Source: Lasioglossum baleicum
Taxonomy: Eukaryota > Arthropoda > Insecta > Hymenoptera > Halictidae
Assembly: GCF_051020765.1 (NCBI RefSeq)
Contig: NC_134937.1
Span: 17,414,947 to 17,478,946, forward strand
Reading direction: 5' to 3'
Length of the DNA: 64,000 nucleotides
Both the position numbers and the translations under genes were made by a program. The notes beneath the pieces are model-generated. The model saw nothing but the letters and a program-made list of their open reading frames with translations. It was not told where the DNA came from and searched no databases. This document shows, in pieces, positions 27,045-38,790 of the stretch (positions within the stretch are counted from its first letter, which is position 1; each line of letters opens with the position of its first letter).

Positions 27045-27108
<64 letters not shown>
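27029..27108. repeat. Compound (GA)n(CA)n(GA)n microsatellite
   Basis: A GA run, then an ACACAC run, then about 23 further GA units. Open frames over it on both strands are artefacts of the repeat. Confidence 0.95.
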
Positions 27109-27110
<2 letters not shown>

Positions 27111-28599
27111 GAGCGCGCACACAGCAAGCACAGCAAGCAGGTGCGGACTATAGCGGCCCTCATCCGCCCACATGAAAATCATTCGATCGGACGTGGAAAA
27201 TTTTCCCTCTGTTTCGTGGACGAGGAGAGGCGAGGCAAGACGAGGCGCGTGTGTTCCGCGGTTCTAATTCGATCCGTTAACTCGTCTCGCGTCATAAATC
27301 ATGATAACAATGCGGTGGCAGGTAGAGCCACGGGACTGTCCTCTGCGTAATGAAAATGGCTCTACCTGTGCGTGACCTAATTAGAACACAGGCCGCGTTC
27401 TCGGCTCTCTCGGCTCGAGACGCCACGCCACACCACGCTGGGAGACCGAGCCGAGAATAATTTTCAGAAACGAAAGCGTAGCCTCTTTTTCCACGAACCA
27501 ACGACGACGATGCGACGATCGACCACCGCCGCCACGTGTTCCCTCTATCACGAGGAGCTTAGAAAGTCTCGAACATTGTAGAACCGCTCCCTCGCTCCCC
27601 TGTGAATGACAGCGGAATCCTGGAATTGGTAGAATTATGATGATTTTTAACGGTGCCTCGGACCAAGGGGACAGTCGAGTGAAAAGAGAGTGAAGAGTGT
27701 AATAATTTCGCGGAGGGTTAAATTCCGTAGACATTAAACTGCATCGCGAGGGGTTAACCGGTGCTCTGGAATCGCGGGTTAATTCCTGGGGAGCGGCGTC
27801 TTGCAGGGCAATCCGCTAAATAAATTAATAGACTGCAGAGGGAGGAGTGGGAAGAGAGGGAGGAAATGGGTGGGCGGTGTGAATTGTTTACGGACGAACG
27901 GAAGAACGTTCCGAGGAAAGCGTAGAAGAAGAAATTGCAGTGGACGGAAGAAGGTAAGAAGGGAACTCGGAAGAAGAGGGTGGTAGAGGGAGCAGTGCAG
28001 GAAGAGGACTCAGGAAAAGGAAAAAGGTGAAACGGTGGTTAGGCCACTAGAGGAGAAAGAGAAAGAGAAAGAGAGAGAGAGGAAGTGGGAGAGAGGAATC
28101 CTCGGTCGCTGGTTGGCTCGGAGGTACGGGAGGGCTAGAGCATTTCGTTTCTAGGCGATAGGGGGCTAGAGGAGGACAGGGTCGACGACCCTTGCACGTG
28201 GAGTGCTCGGAAGTAGGCCACACCGTGACATCACGCAAAAGCAAGATGGCAGCCGGGAAACGGGCACATTCTAGTATTCGGGCACGCTCGCCGTTCGCCG
28301 TTCCCCCGTTCCTCGTTCAACGTTCACCCAAGCACTGAGACAAGCCGACGCCCGTGTGCACTCGAATCTTTTCCTCCGAGCGAGGGTGCGTTCCGATATT
28401 CACCGTCTTCTGCCTCCGCGACCTCTCCACACGATCCTCTCCCCCACTCTCTTCTCTCTCTTCTCTTTCTCTTTTTCTTTCTCGACCTCTCTCGCTCTTT
28501 TCGTCTCTCTCTGTCGCCCCTTCTGCGCTCCGTCGTGTTGCACATACAGGGTGCTCTCGCTATTACTAGCATCTTTCCTCGTTCACGAGGAAAGTCTAC

Positions 28600-28850
28600 G
28601 GAGAAATTTTCGTTTGACCTTGCTTGACTGCGAAGGTCATCGCGTAGAATGTGCACGAGTTCGTCGCAACACAAGCTTTCGTATTGTATACAAATTACAT
28701 TCCAACGAATACTCCAGACGCGGATAGCTCGTATTTGCTAGTAACTTGTATTTCTTTCGATCCTGACCTTGTACGACTGCGAAGGTCATCGCATTGCACA
28801 TGATTGAATCTACGTTGACATACGCTTTCGTACGATGTACAAAACATGCA
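28600..28850. repeat. Two diverged direct repeats with a GACCTT/AAGGTC hairpin
   Basis: TTTGACCTTGCTTGACTGCG with AAGGTCATCGC at about 28,613-28,643 recurs as CTGACCTTGTACGACTGCG with AAGGTCATCGC at about 28,764-28,792. Each copy can pair TGACCTT with AAGGTCA across a short loop. Both are followed by a similar CTTTCGTA(T/C) segment and spaced about 150 bp. Confidence 0.6.
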
Positions 28851-31277
28851 GCGTGTTTCAGTCAGAAAATTTTGTGTTTCAATCACAAAACACCTAATTA
28901 AATTCATTTATACAACTGCTATTAGGGAAATAGTGCACTTGGTGAGGTCTATACTCGTAGGGCCGCCCTTTTGGGCCCTCCCCAAGGGTGAGGGTGACTG
29001 TTTTCGAGGTACCCAAGAGGTACCTAAATGATCGCGCTGTGCCTCTCAGATCAGTTGCGCCCGACGGAAGGTTAAATACTCAGCTCGCGAAGAATATTAC
29101 TAATTTTTCCTCTATTGTTGAGTTCTTATGTTTGGTATATGTGCGAACACCCTGTACAGTCGGATAAGAACGCCGCGATGCGTGCCAATGCTCGCGATGA
29201 ATATCGGAACGCAGGGATTCGGTGCAGCTGCCAACGGTGTTGCATCAGCGCTTACCGACTCGCGTCCCTCGTCCAAGAATTTTCCTCCTCGCGGAAAATC
29301 CGCTCCGCCACTCGTCGCTCCTATTTTTCCACTTACCTCTATTCGTTGCTCTCTAATGAATCGATCGCAATTGCCCCCTCCCCTACTTCGTGTCCCTCAA
29401 TTTCTCCTTCTCGGATTGTCGATGTCGAATTTGAGAATCGTTCACTCTTTCGATCTTAAAGATGGCCATAATTGCTTAACGATTAGTGTTTACCGTATCT
29501 AACGGTGACTATAATCACTCAATGTCTGGTGCTTACTGTCTTCTACGTAAAACTATAGCTTCCTAACGCCTAGAGCGCATTGTACTGCAAAGTCAACTAT
29601 AAGTAGACTGTGGATCTTAAAATAAAAATTTCTCGCGTTAATCGCAAGATGCAGATTTCTCTTTATAGTGTCGATATTCTTAAATTCTTTGAGTGTTTCT
29701 CATGTTTGACATTTCACTGATTTTTCTCCAGTGATTATAGTTGAACTGTAACAAAATGAAATAGCTTGGTGGAACTTCGTTCTCGTCAGAGATATCACAA
29801 ACTACCGCCATCATCGAAATAGTCAAGCCACTGCGCGATAATAAATGGCACGATATTCCAACTTACGCAACACTATTTACCACCCTGCTGCGCAGATACT
29901 ATCGTTCTCCAAAAATGGTTTCATTTATTGCTCCATTACGCCGCAGTTGAGTGACTGCTATAATCGTTCAACGCTCCAAAACGTGCCTCCTATTACTCGT
30001 CAAAATTTCGCATTAATTAACTCCGAACGAGTTCGCCGTTAAACTCTCTCATTGCTTCAACGAGTATACTTTCATAATTCATCCGGCGTACATGTATGTA
30101 TATGTATGTATACATATGTATATTAATATGATCTCGGTGGAACAAAAATCCAATACTTCGTAAAACCCGAGAACGAAAGTATCTCTCGCAACAGGGAAAT
30201 AATTAATACAATCAGAGCCCGTAGCGACGACGAGGACCGGTGCTCGCAGGCACTTGATTTTCAATATTTTCGCGGATTCCGCCAGCGCGAGTAAATCGCG
30301 AATGAGTTTCATCTGGAGCCATATCTGGGAGGATTAAAGCAATCTACGGAGAGCTTGTGCTGCCGGGAAATTAAGTCTGGAACGTGGATTAACCCCTTGT
30401 CCTACGATGGAATCCCGATTTTTGCGTATCAGTACATTCGCTTAATTTCAGTCGACGGTGGACGTGGAAATGATTTTACTTTACACGAAATAAATTCAAG
30501 AATGAAATTTCGATCCGGACATAAACGGACCAGGTTACGCCGCGTTTCGATCGAAGATCCACCGATCTAGGGGAACCTTCGATTTGAAAATAAGCCGGTG
30601 CGGCAGATTTTTCGCTCTTTTTCGCATAGTTGCCGGCGCATCGATTCGGTAAGCGGCACGCGTTGTCGATACATGCAACGAAAGCAATCCACTCTACGGG
30701 CTAACGACTGGAATCGTTGGAACTGCGGCTCGGCGGCCAGAGGAAAAAACGCGAGCGCAATTACAGAGCTCATATCGCGGCGCGTCGGCCCGGAGCGGGC
30801 TACAGCGGGCCCTGGTAATCAGCGTTTACTCGCGGCGAGGCGCACTCGACGCAGAATTGCCTCGCGATTACGTGTTATACAATCGCGGGTAAACAAAAAC
30901 GCTATCGGCCTGCGTCGGTAGACAATCGTAGAGACGTGATTGTCCGCCGATTGCATTTACGAGCGCGAGGGTCCCGCGAATCGGTCGACACGGACCCGGA
31001 ACATGCAAGAGACACCGACGCGAAGACATCAAGCTACTCCCGGACAAAGAAAGAATTCATTGAAGATCCTCCATGCAGATAATTCGACGTTTAACCGCCA
31101 CCGGGTTGAATAATTAACGGACGACGCAGTGGGAGGAGAAGTCATCGGGACACTTCTCTTCTCGTTCGCGGGACAACCGTTAGTGAAGTAGCGATTTTTT
31201 CATTTCGCGAATGTGAAACTGGAAATATCACATCGTACAATCAAATTTAAGGTGAAAGCACCGATAGTTGACCGGTT

Positions 31278-31480
31278 AAGACTTTCGGATCTTTATGCAG
31301 AATAAAAAATGTCTACGTCGATTCCATGACACAGAGGTTACATAAAAATTTCTTTCTTGTTTCAATTATTTTATTGAACTGAAACTAATACGTTGATGTT
31401 CTTAAATTTTTTAAATATATGTCCCCTGCTTTAAATTGTACGTACCAATTTTTGTTAGAAATGCATAAAATCCGCAGTCT
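31278..31480. mobile_element. hAT-like MITE copy, both ends present
   Basis: The left end AAGACTTTCGGATCTTTATG and the right end ATGCATAAAATCCGCAGTCT are inverted. The length (about 203 bp) and internal sequence (ACATAAAAATT, TTCTTAAATTTT) match the copy at 59,774-59,974. Flanking duplication is not recognisable. Confidence 0.6.
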
Positions 31481-34400
31481 CGTAATAAATGCCTTTTATC
31501 CTTTATTAAACAGAGAGAAATGCGTGAAAATTCTATTCGAACTTCTTGCATTGTGTAACGCAGCTAACTTTTTAAAAGTAATTGTATTATTCAAATTTTA
31601 TAGAGATTTTTGAAAGTTCAATAATTGTGCCAGAAGTTGACCATCCTCGAAAACGAGAAAACCAGTGGTGTAGCAATTTTTCAAAAATGATTTCGATATG
31701 TTTGCGTCAGTTGCAGCATGGAACTGTCCATTGATTGACTTAATTTGTGTCGTGGCGAAGCAAACGGCCCCCGATCGAAATTTCGACCGGAAAGGAGGCG
31801 CCGATCGCGCGCGGAGACGTTCGCGAGGACAAAAAAGCTGGCTCGGCCGAGGAAAACTGCGCGCATACATACATATATCGCGGAGCGTGCTTACGTCAGC
31901 GTAATTAAAATGCAGGCAGAAATCGCACGGGCGGACGGACGCGTATTTCTGTAATACACCGCTCACCGCTCGCCGCGGACGCTAAAATAATGCAAGATGG
32001 ATTTGACTTTCGTCCAATATTCAGCGGTGTCGTATGCGTGCTCACGTTCCACGTGGTCACGCGTTCCGAATAAAGAACGCGCGTATACATAGTATGCTCG
32101 ATGCGCGCGGGCTGCATCCGTGCAAAGCGCACCAACACGCGGCGCGAGCACTTGCGTAAAAACCTCGCCTCGACTCGACTAGGAGGCTCCTTTATGCGAA
32201 GATTCAATACTGTTCAAGTATAATAAATCGAGGTCTCGCGTTGCACTCCACCTGTTTGCCTCTGGGAACTCGCTGAATTCGTTGATTGTCTCCTTTCTTC
32301 TCGTTTGGTCGCCTAAACTCCGATTAGAATACTATCTTTCAGCTCCTCATGTTGTATAACAACTTGCTGTTTTAGCAAGTGTTTGTTGTCATTGTAGTTT
32401 TAGTCCTGTTACGGTGTTTCTCTAACGGAGACTCCGTTCAAAATGTCTTCGTAAACCTATGGATATGTCTGCAATTACCATCAGCGAAATAATTGTTCAA
32501 AGTGGGTCGCGAGTAAACAAAAGAAGGAAGCTAACGATGATCAATCAAGATCTTAAAGAAACTATCTTGATAACAACACGACACGTCGTTGACTAGAGAA
32601 ATTTCGTTAGAGCGACGCAAGCCTCAGAAATCGAAAGTCCCAAGGACACGTTTGACAAGCTTCGAAGACCATTAGTTACCTGTAACACCCGAGAACTGAA
32701 AAACGAAAGCGTAAACAATGAACGTGAAGAAACAGTGGACCTTTAAAACAGCAACAGTTTCTCCACCCTTTACTTGACTTGAACGAAAAGTAACGTAGAT
32801 ATTTAGGTGTTCTGTTTCTACGGACTCACCCTGTATATTACTAATGTATGTTTATTTAATGCGTGATTTTGTTTTTGCTAATACATTAATTACTTCAGAA
32901 TAATTACATTAGTTTAGTTCTTGATCGTGTTGGGGCCCTCTCAATCGCGGGGCCCCGGTGCATAGCATCCGCCGCACCCCCCAGATGGCCGGCCCTGTCT
33001 TTACTCGACTTGAACGATTGTGACTTAAAAAAAATGTAGAAGCGGTCATTCCGAGCGATGTCGATGGTTTCGCGTTGAAAACGAAGTGCGGTGCACTTGA
33101 GCAATTTTTCCATCACATCGGGGCGATTAGTTGGTTCGATCGAGTGCTGTTTGCCAAGGGTAGCCGATACGGTGTATCGCTTGAACATCGGTGCATTAAC
33201 GTAACTGCACGAACGAGGTTAGTACGTCACCGTAATGGAGGTGATCCGTAGGGCTTGACGCACGCTCGCATGGTGGCCGTTTTAAAAATGTTTATTTGTC
33301 CCGCGCGCGCTGTGCAACGATGTTTTAGCATTCTGATGTCGGCGCTGATATTACATATTGCGAAGATAGGAGCCGCAAAGAGAAAAGAAAAAAAATAATG
33401 CACACAGCCGAGCCGCGGCGATGAAACCCGGCAATTGTTGCACACACAAAGTGCGAAGTCTATACCCCGGGCCCGTACATTATACGGCCGCGAGAACCGC
33501 GGATTCGTAGTTGTAACGCGATTACGATGATGTAACGCGCGCGCGCACACTGCCTATCTTATCGGAAAATTCTGTTCGCCGCGTGGAAGCGAGCGTTCAA
33601 TTTCCGAGTTTTCATAGTATTAAAGCGTTTTCCCCCATTTCGACGGCTAATAAACATCTGGTCCCCGAATGATTCTAGCGAAGTTCCGCGAACGTTTTAA
33701 AAATTTTACGACGCGCGGAAGTCGAGCAATTAACCGGGTATGCGACTTTCCGAACAGAAGCTATTCTAATCCCAGCCTATTACTGAACTTCAAGCGCTAA
33801 AAAGTTTCTCCGGTAATAGCGCGTTCGCATGGACTGTAGAAATGTATTTCAGTTCGAAACACTTCGGAACTCGCGGATGGGATAGGCGATAGGCAATGGT
33901 GTGACTCGGGCTCGTCGCAGCGTACGCTCGTCCTAAATAAACGGATGTGACGTCATGGCATCCATATAATCGAATTTACTTTGATACCCTTCTGCTGCGA
34001 CGTGGCAGCAAACGAATAGCCAAGCTGTGTTTCGGATTTGTCGATGGAGAACGCGGTGTTCTGTTCGTGTATAAATCTTTGTGTTTTATTCAGAGGCACC
34101 TAGAATTTTGGTATCGATAAGTAATAATGCTGTGTCGTGAAAATAAAATTGTGACTTTGTTAGCAGTCGACAGAGTCGCGTACCCTCGCTTTAAAGCGAA
34201 TTTGGTACAACTGCTGGCACCTAGCGGTGGTGACAGTGCAATTTATATTTTTTCAATTTAATTTGATGTAAAAGTCGATGCGAGTCGTCTTTCTCTTTTG
34301 AAAAGCTAATCATTTTTAATTATTTATTTAAGTTTATTAGAACATATTATTTGAATGTGGCGATATTTTCGAAAATGTAGATTTAGCGCCATTAGCATTT

Positions 34401-34673
34401 AGCGCCGTATTGACAAAACGCTGAAACTGATAAACAATTAGGTACCGACATGCGATAAGTTTGTGAGAGTGAACTTTCGACTGTCGGTCAAATCGGGTTG
34501 AGCTAAAATTTTGCACATAGGATTATTTTGTCCCAAAGATTTTGCATGTAGAATTTGCATAGATTTTGTAATAAGAACTGTAGACCGTGGACTGTGACAC
34601 GGACTGTGCTGGGAACTTTCGTGCGACCGCTATGCTGACGAACGATAAATGTCGGAACTAGATCCACGAGAAC
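31481..34673. other. Non-coding stretch
   Basis: No supported exon. A segment near 32,930-33,000 ends in GGCCGGCCCTGTC, reminiscent of a transposon terminus, but no partner end was found. Confidence 0.5.
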
Positions 34674-34844
34674 CTAAGGGTGGATTTATAGTGGAGCTGC
34701 GAGCATCGATGATAGCGGCGCGGTGAAAACAAACCAACAATCGTGACAACATTTCGACACATACTAATGAAAAAGTACATATGTATTTTCTTTTTTTTTC
34801 ACCGCACAGCTCACCTCGCTGCTCCACTATAAATCCACCCTTAG
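34674..34844. mobile_element. Short TIR element (171 bp)
   Basis: Perfect 24-bp terminal inverted repeats: 34,674-34,697 begins CTAAGGGTGGATTTATAGTG and 34,821-34,844 is its exact reverse complement. Partly matching GCTGCGAGC/GCTCACCTCGC segments extend inward. There is no coding capacity. A flanking duplication is not clear, so the superfamily is left open. Confidence 0.75.
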
Positions 34845-35429
34845 ACACAGACGTGATTTTATTAAAGACTGCCAGCCCCCACACCTGTGCTATTCAGCGA
34901 GACCAGTAAGCGGACGGGACTAGGCGCGGGGATAACGTGGAACTTACAGTGATCTGAAATACCACATCGCTAAAAGTTCTACCAACGACGAGATACTCGT
35001 CAAGTAGAAGAAGAATGATATAGTATATTTACCCATTCTGTAATTGCCTTATAATACCATCACCGACGAAATACTATCCCGTCTCTTTACCTAAATAGAA
35101 TCAGACGATATATGACATTGTTCACGCCCGGGGCAAATCAGCTTGGATAATACATATATTTTGATCTGAAGGAAGGTAAAATTGCAAAATGTTGTGAAAG
35201 ACAATAGGTATAGGAATAGAATTTATTGAAAAATCAACATATTTATTAAATGTGCAGCCATTAGCTCGATATTATCCTTTATTCATAAGACACTAAAAGT
35301 TCTTACAAATAGAAGTTAATACCGATTGCCCAGGTCTCACCACGAGGAGGTTGCTGCACGAGAGACCCGAAAGGGAGTCAGAACGAATGCAATATTCCTT
35401 CTGCCTCCCTTTCTTACAACAACGGACTT
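34845..35429. other. Non-coding lead into the satellite block
   Basis: Three related CACCGACGA(G/A)ATACT-type segments occur near 34,985 and 35,060 and again near 41,650, on the far side of the satellites. Nothing coding is seen. Confidence 0.4.
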
Positions 35430-37318
35430 ATACTAAATTACGCAAGTATGTATGTCGAGTAATTATCGCGGAGCAAAAGGTGTGAATCGGAGAAGAAGTC
35501 TCCGATCCACGGGGGATTAAAGGCAAATCAGGCAGAAGGCTCTGATTCTTTCAAAGTGAAAAATAAGAGCGAACCAGAGCAGAAGGCTCTAGTTCGAAGG
35601 TGCCGCGGCGCGTACAATGCTTGCAGTGCAGCTCCGGTCAGAGCCGATACCTGACGTGTCCTCACCAAGAGGAATGGACAGTGAGAAGTGATCAAACGTA
35701 ACACCATCTCTCTGCCAACTACCTGCCACCAGGCAACGCAATGCATTGAGATGACGTGGGTAGGATGACGAACAGAGAATTTCTCTGCCAACTACCTGCC
35801 ACCAGGCAACGCAAAGCATTGAGGTAACGTGGGTAGGATTACGAACAGAGAGAATGGCAATACGAGTGAACAGGTCTCAATGAACCACCCCACTCAATGT
35901 ATCGACGCCGAATACCGGCTCCAATCGGTCTGGTACATACAAGCAAGGTCCGACACAGCAGAAGGCTGTGCCGGAGTCAAAAATACGAGTCGAGTAAAGT
36001 GACGTTACGGCAATAATTACTCGACATATTTAGAACGACGATATACAATCTTAATAACTAACGCACGCAAGTCGATGGAATTATACTAAATTACGCACGC
36101 AAGTCGAGCAATTATCGCGGAGCAAAAGGTGTGAATCGGAGAAGAAGTCTCCGATCCACGGGGGTTCAAAGGCGAATCAGGCAGAAGGCTCTGATTCTTT
36201 CAAAGTAAAAAATAAGAGCGAACCAGAGCAGAAGGCTCTGGTTCGAAGGTGCCGCGGCGCGTACAATGCTTGCAGTGCAGCTCCGGTCAGAGCCGATACC
36301 TGGCGTGTCCTCACCAAGAGGAATGGACAGTGAGAAGTGATCAAACGTAACACCATCTCTCTGCCAACTACCTGCCACCAGGCAACGCAATGCATTGAGA
36401 TGACGTGGGTAGGATGACGAACAGAGAATTTCTCTGCCAACTACCTGCCACCAGGCAACGCAAAGCATTGAGGTAACGTGGGTAGGATTACGAACAGAGA
36501 GAATGGCAATACGAGTGAACAGGTCTCAATGAACCACCCCACTCAATGTATCGACGCCGAATACCGGCTCCAATCGGTCTGGTACATACAAGCAAGGTCC
36601 GACACAGCAGAAGGCTGTGCCGGAGTCAAAAATACGAGTCGAGTAAAGTGACGTTACGGCAATAATTACTCGACATATTTAGAACGACGATATACAATCT
36701 TAATAACTAACGCACGCAAGTCGATGGAATTATACTAAATTACGCACGCAAGTCGAGCAATTATCGCGGAGCAAAAGGTGTGAATCGGAGAAGAAGTCTC
36801 CGATCCACGGGGGATTAAAGGCAAATCAGGCAGAAGGCTCTGATTCTTTCAAATTAAAAAATAAGAGCGAACCAGAGCAGAAGGCTCTAGTTCGAAGGTG
36901 CCGCGGCGCGTACAATGCTTGCAGTGCAGCTCCGGTCAGAGCCGATACCTGACGTGTCCTCACCAAGAGGAATGGACAGTGAGAAGTGATCAAACGTAAC
37001 ACCATCTCTCTGCCAACTACCTGCCACCAGGCAACGCAATGCATTGAGATGACGTGGGTAGGATGACGAACAGAGAATTTCTCTGCCAACTACCTGCCAC
37101 CAGGCAACGCAAAGCATTGAGGTAACGTGGGTAGGATTACGAACAGAGGGAATGGCAATACGAGTGAACAGGTCTCAATGAACCACCCCTCTCAATGTAT
37201 CGACGCCGAATACCGGCTCCAATCGGTCTGGTACATACAAGCAAGGTCCGACACAGCAGAAGGCTGTGTCGGAATCAAGAAAACGAGTAACGTGAATTTA
37301 AGACAATAATTACTCGAC
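35430..37318. repeat. 649-bp tandem satellite, about 2.9 units, with AGAAG-loop hairpins
   Basis: The anchor AATTATCGCG lies at 35,461, 36,110 and 36,759, an exact 649-bp period twice, and units differ at only a few bases. Each unit carries four stem-loops with different stems and the same AGAAG loop. In unit 1 they are at 35,486-35,506 (stem ATCGGAGA), 35,526-35,547 (stem AATCAG plus GC, one bulge), 35,570-35,596 (stem CGAACCAGAGC) and 35,949-35,975 (stem TCCGACACAGC). Each unit also has an internal near-duplicate of about 77 bp beginning TCTCTGCCAACTACCTGCCA. The repeated minus-strand open frames (87 and 76 codons) come from the tandem structure and show no known domain. Confidence 0.9.
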
Positions 37319-37324
37319 TTACTC

Positions 37325-37428
37325 GGGTGCGGCCTATCGGCGATTCGGGTACCCCGGGGACGCGACTCCCCGTACTCACTCACGGATGCGGCCGTGAGTG
37401 AGCCCCTGGGGGACCTCCCTCGGCGAAT
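37325..37428. repeat. Direct repeat with CTCACTCACGG hairpin, copy 1
   Basis: Starts GGGTGCGGCCTATCGGCGAT and contains GGGTACCCCGGGGACGCGAC, then inverted CTCACTCACGG and CCGTGAGTGAG arms around a short loop, then CCCCTGGGGGACCTCC. A near-identical copy lies at 37,967-38,068, so the pair brackets the 72-bp satellite. Confidence 0.85.
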
Positions 37429-37449
37429 AAAACTACAACTTCGTGGTAC

Positions 37450-37547
37450 GTCCTCTTCTTGGTGTGTCCTCTTCTTGGTGTGTCCTCTTCTTGGTGTGTC
37501 CTCTTCTTGGTATGTCTTCTTGTTGGTATGACTTGTTCTTGGTGTAT
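37450..37547. repeat. 16-bp minisatellite
   Basis: Four near-perfect copies of TCCTCTTCTTGGTGTG followed by decaying copies (TCTTCTTGTTGGTATG, ACTTGTTCTTGGTG). Confidence 0.9.
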
Positions 37548-37598
37548 TCTAGCTGAAACAGACTAATAATATAGTTAGACATAACAATACATAACCCT

Positions 37599-37972
37599 GC
37601 ACACGAGTGCAAACCTAATACCCGCTCACAAGAGCCAACCTAATACCAGCTCACGAGAGCCAAACAAACCCCGCACACGAGTGCGAATCTAACCAGCTCA
37701 CGAGAGCCAACCTAACACCAGCTCACGAGAGCCAAACAAACCCCGCACACGAGTGCGAATCTAACCAGCTCATGAAAGCCAACCTAATACCAGCTCACGA
37801 GAGCCAAACAAACCCCGCACACGAGTGCGAATCTAACCAGCTCACGAGAGCCAACCTAACACCAGCTCACGAGAGCCAAACAAACCCCGCACACGAGTGC
37901 GAATCTAACCAGCTCACGAGAGCCAACCTAACACCAGCTCACGAGAGCCAAACTAACCCCGCACACGGGTGC
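37599..37972. repeat. 72-bp satellite of ACGA-loop mini-hairpins
   Basis: GCACACGAGTGC recurs at 37,599, 37,673, 37,745, 37,817 and on at about 72-bp spacing, with two GCTCACGAGAGC motifs between each pair. Both are 4-bp stems around ACGA: GCAC pairs with GTGC, and GCTC with GAGC. The single A/T difference is compensated on the other strand of the stem. The in-frame translation is a peptide repeat but has no recognisable function. Confidence 0.9.
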
Positions 37973-38068
37973 GGCCTATAGGCGATTCGGGTACCCCGGG
38001 GACGCGACACCCCGTACTCACTCACGGCACCATCCGTGAGTGAGCCCCTGGGGGACCTCCGATCGGAG
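37967..38068. repeat. Direct repeat with CTCACTCACGG hairpin, copy 2
   Basis: Second copy of the segment at 37,325-37,428, displaced by 642 bp. The hairpin loop differs (GCACCAT instead of ATGCGG) while the stem arms are kept. It begins inside the last satellite hairpin, which has become GCACACGGGTGC. Confidence 0.85.
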
Positions 38069-38164
38069 GAATACCAATTTCAGACAAGATATGAAAATGT
38101 TTCGAAGCGGGACTTGTGAAAGTTCCGATGCAAACAATTGGAAATTCAATTCAACAGTCAGAAG

Positions 38165-38790
38165 ACCAATCATAATTCTGCACATGAGTGCGAATACAAC
38201 CAGAGAACCAGCTCATGAGAGCAATTGTAATCCTGCATTCGAGTGGGACGCTCAAAATGTAATTTTTATAAAGAAAAAAATTGATAAATTTGAAGAAGAC
38301 TCAATAGTCATCATTGAAAGTCTCGATAAAAATTTCAAAAGTATGAAGGACGAGTTTAAAAAGACAAAAGAAGTTTTGAAAAATATTAGTAATCAAACTT
38401 ACCGTTGTTCCTTGAATTGACAGTTGAAGGTAGGCCAGGGTAACTGTAGATGACCTCTAGTCCACCTCTGGTCCACCTCTGGTCCCTCCGGTTCTCCTCG
38501 CGCTCCTGGTCCCGCAGCACGTCCGCTCACACCGCTTCCCACGCCCCGACTGACTGACCACCGGTGGGCTCTCGCCGATCTGCCGAGCTCGAGCGGCGCC
38601 CCCCACTCCGCCGAATATCGATCGATGTCGATCGCCGTGACAATTATTGAAAAATTTATTATTTCCAGCTGGTTAATGTTTATAACAATTCTATTTGACA
38701 GCGATGTCCACAAGCAATCCCTTGGCTATCTGACCACCTAATTTTTTAGTCAAAGTGGCTAATAGTTTTCGTGATACGTAATAACTTTTA
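38165..38790. repeat. Duplicated segment, copy 1
   Basis: It aligns along its length with 39,690-40,310. It starts with degenerate ACGA-type hairpins (GCACATGAGTGC, GCTCATGAGAGC), continues through a conserved open frame, then a GGTCCACCTCTGGTCC-rich stretch, then passes into the 187-bp satellite. The pair shows that [segment plus satellite array] was duplicated as a block. Confidence 0.85.
38220..38420 (+). CDS. Conserved repeat-borne open frame, copy 1 (unknown)
   Basis: I do not recognise this protein. The frame encodes about 66 residues ending in a stop: EWDAQNVIFIKKKIDKFEED near the start, then a charged helical stretch (SLDKNFKSMKDEFKKTKE) that could form a coiled coil. The copy at 39,748-39,948 keeps the same frame and stop, with roughly eight amino-acid changes in 66, mostly conservative (I/F, V/I, F/Y, K/N). 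No start codon sits at its head, and the frame runs in from the upstream hairpin repeats. It could be a transposon or host exon fragment carried by the duplication. Confidence 0.35.
   Translation, partial: SNCNPAFEWDAQNVIFIKKKIDKFEEDSIVIIESLDKNFKSMKDEFKKTKEVLKNISNQTYRCSLN

Larger units (their letters stand above)
26236..31277. other. Non-coding stretch
   Basis: No supported exon. It contains a GA/CA compound microsatellite, purine-rich tracts (27,830-28,080), a pyrimidine-rich tract (28,430-28,520) and a duplicated segment with hairpins (28,600-28,850). One-sided MITE ends lie near 26,690 and 29,608. Confidence 0.55.

Noticed and set aside
26871..27350. 159-codon frame over the GA/CA microsatellite
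   Set aside because: Kept open by (RE)n-type repeat translation; the flanks have no coding character.
32930..33000. Segment ending in GGCCGGCCCTGTC, like a hAT terminal repeat
   Set aside because: Only one end was found and no coding remnant, so a call would be a guess.
35528..37117. Repeated 76-100-codon minus-strand frames
   Set aside because: Identical frames recur only because the 649-bp DNA unit is tandem. They cross the hairpins, and no start context or homology is seen.
37772..37981. Peptide-repeat frame in the 72-bp satellite
   Set aside because: 72 is a multiple of 3, so any stop-free frame stays open; this follows from the satellite period and is not evidence for a gene.
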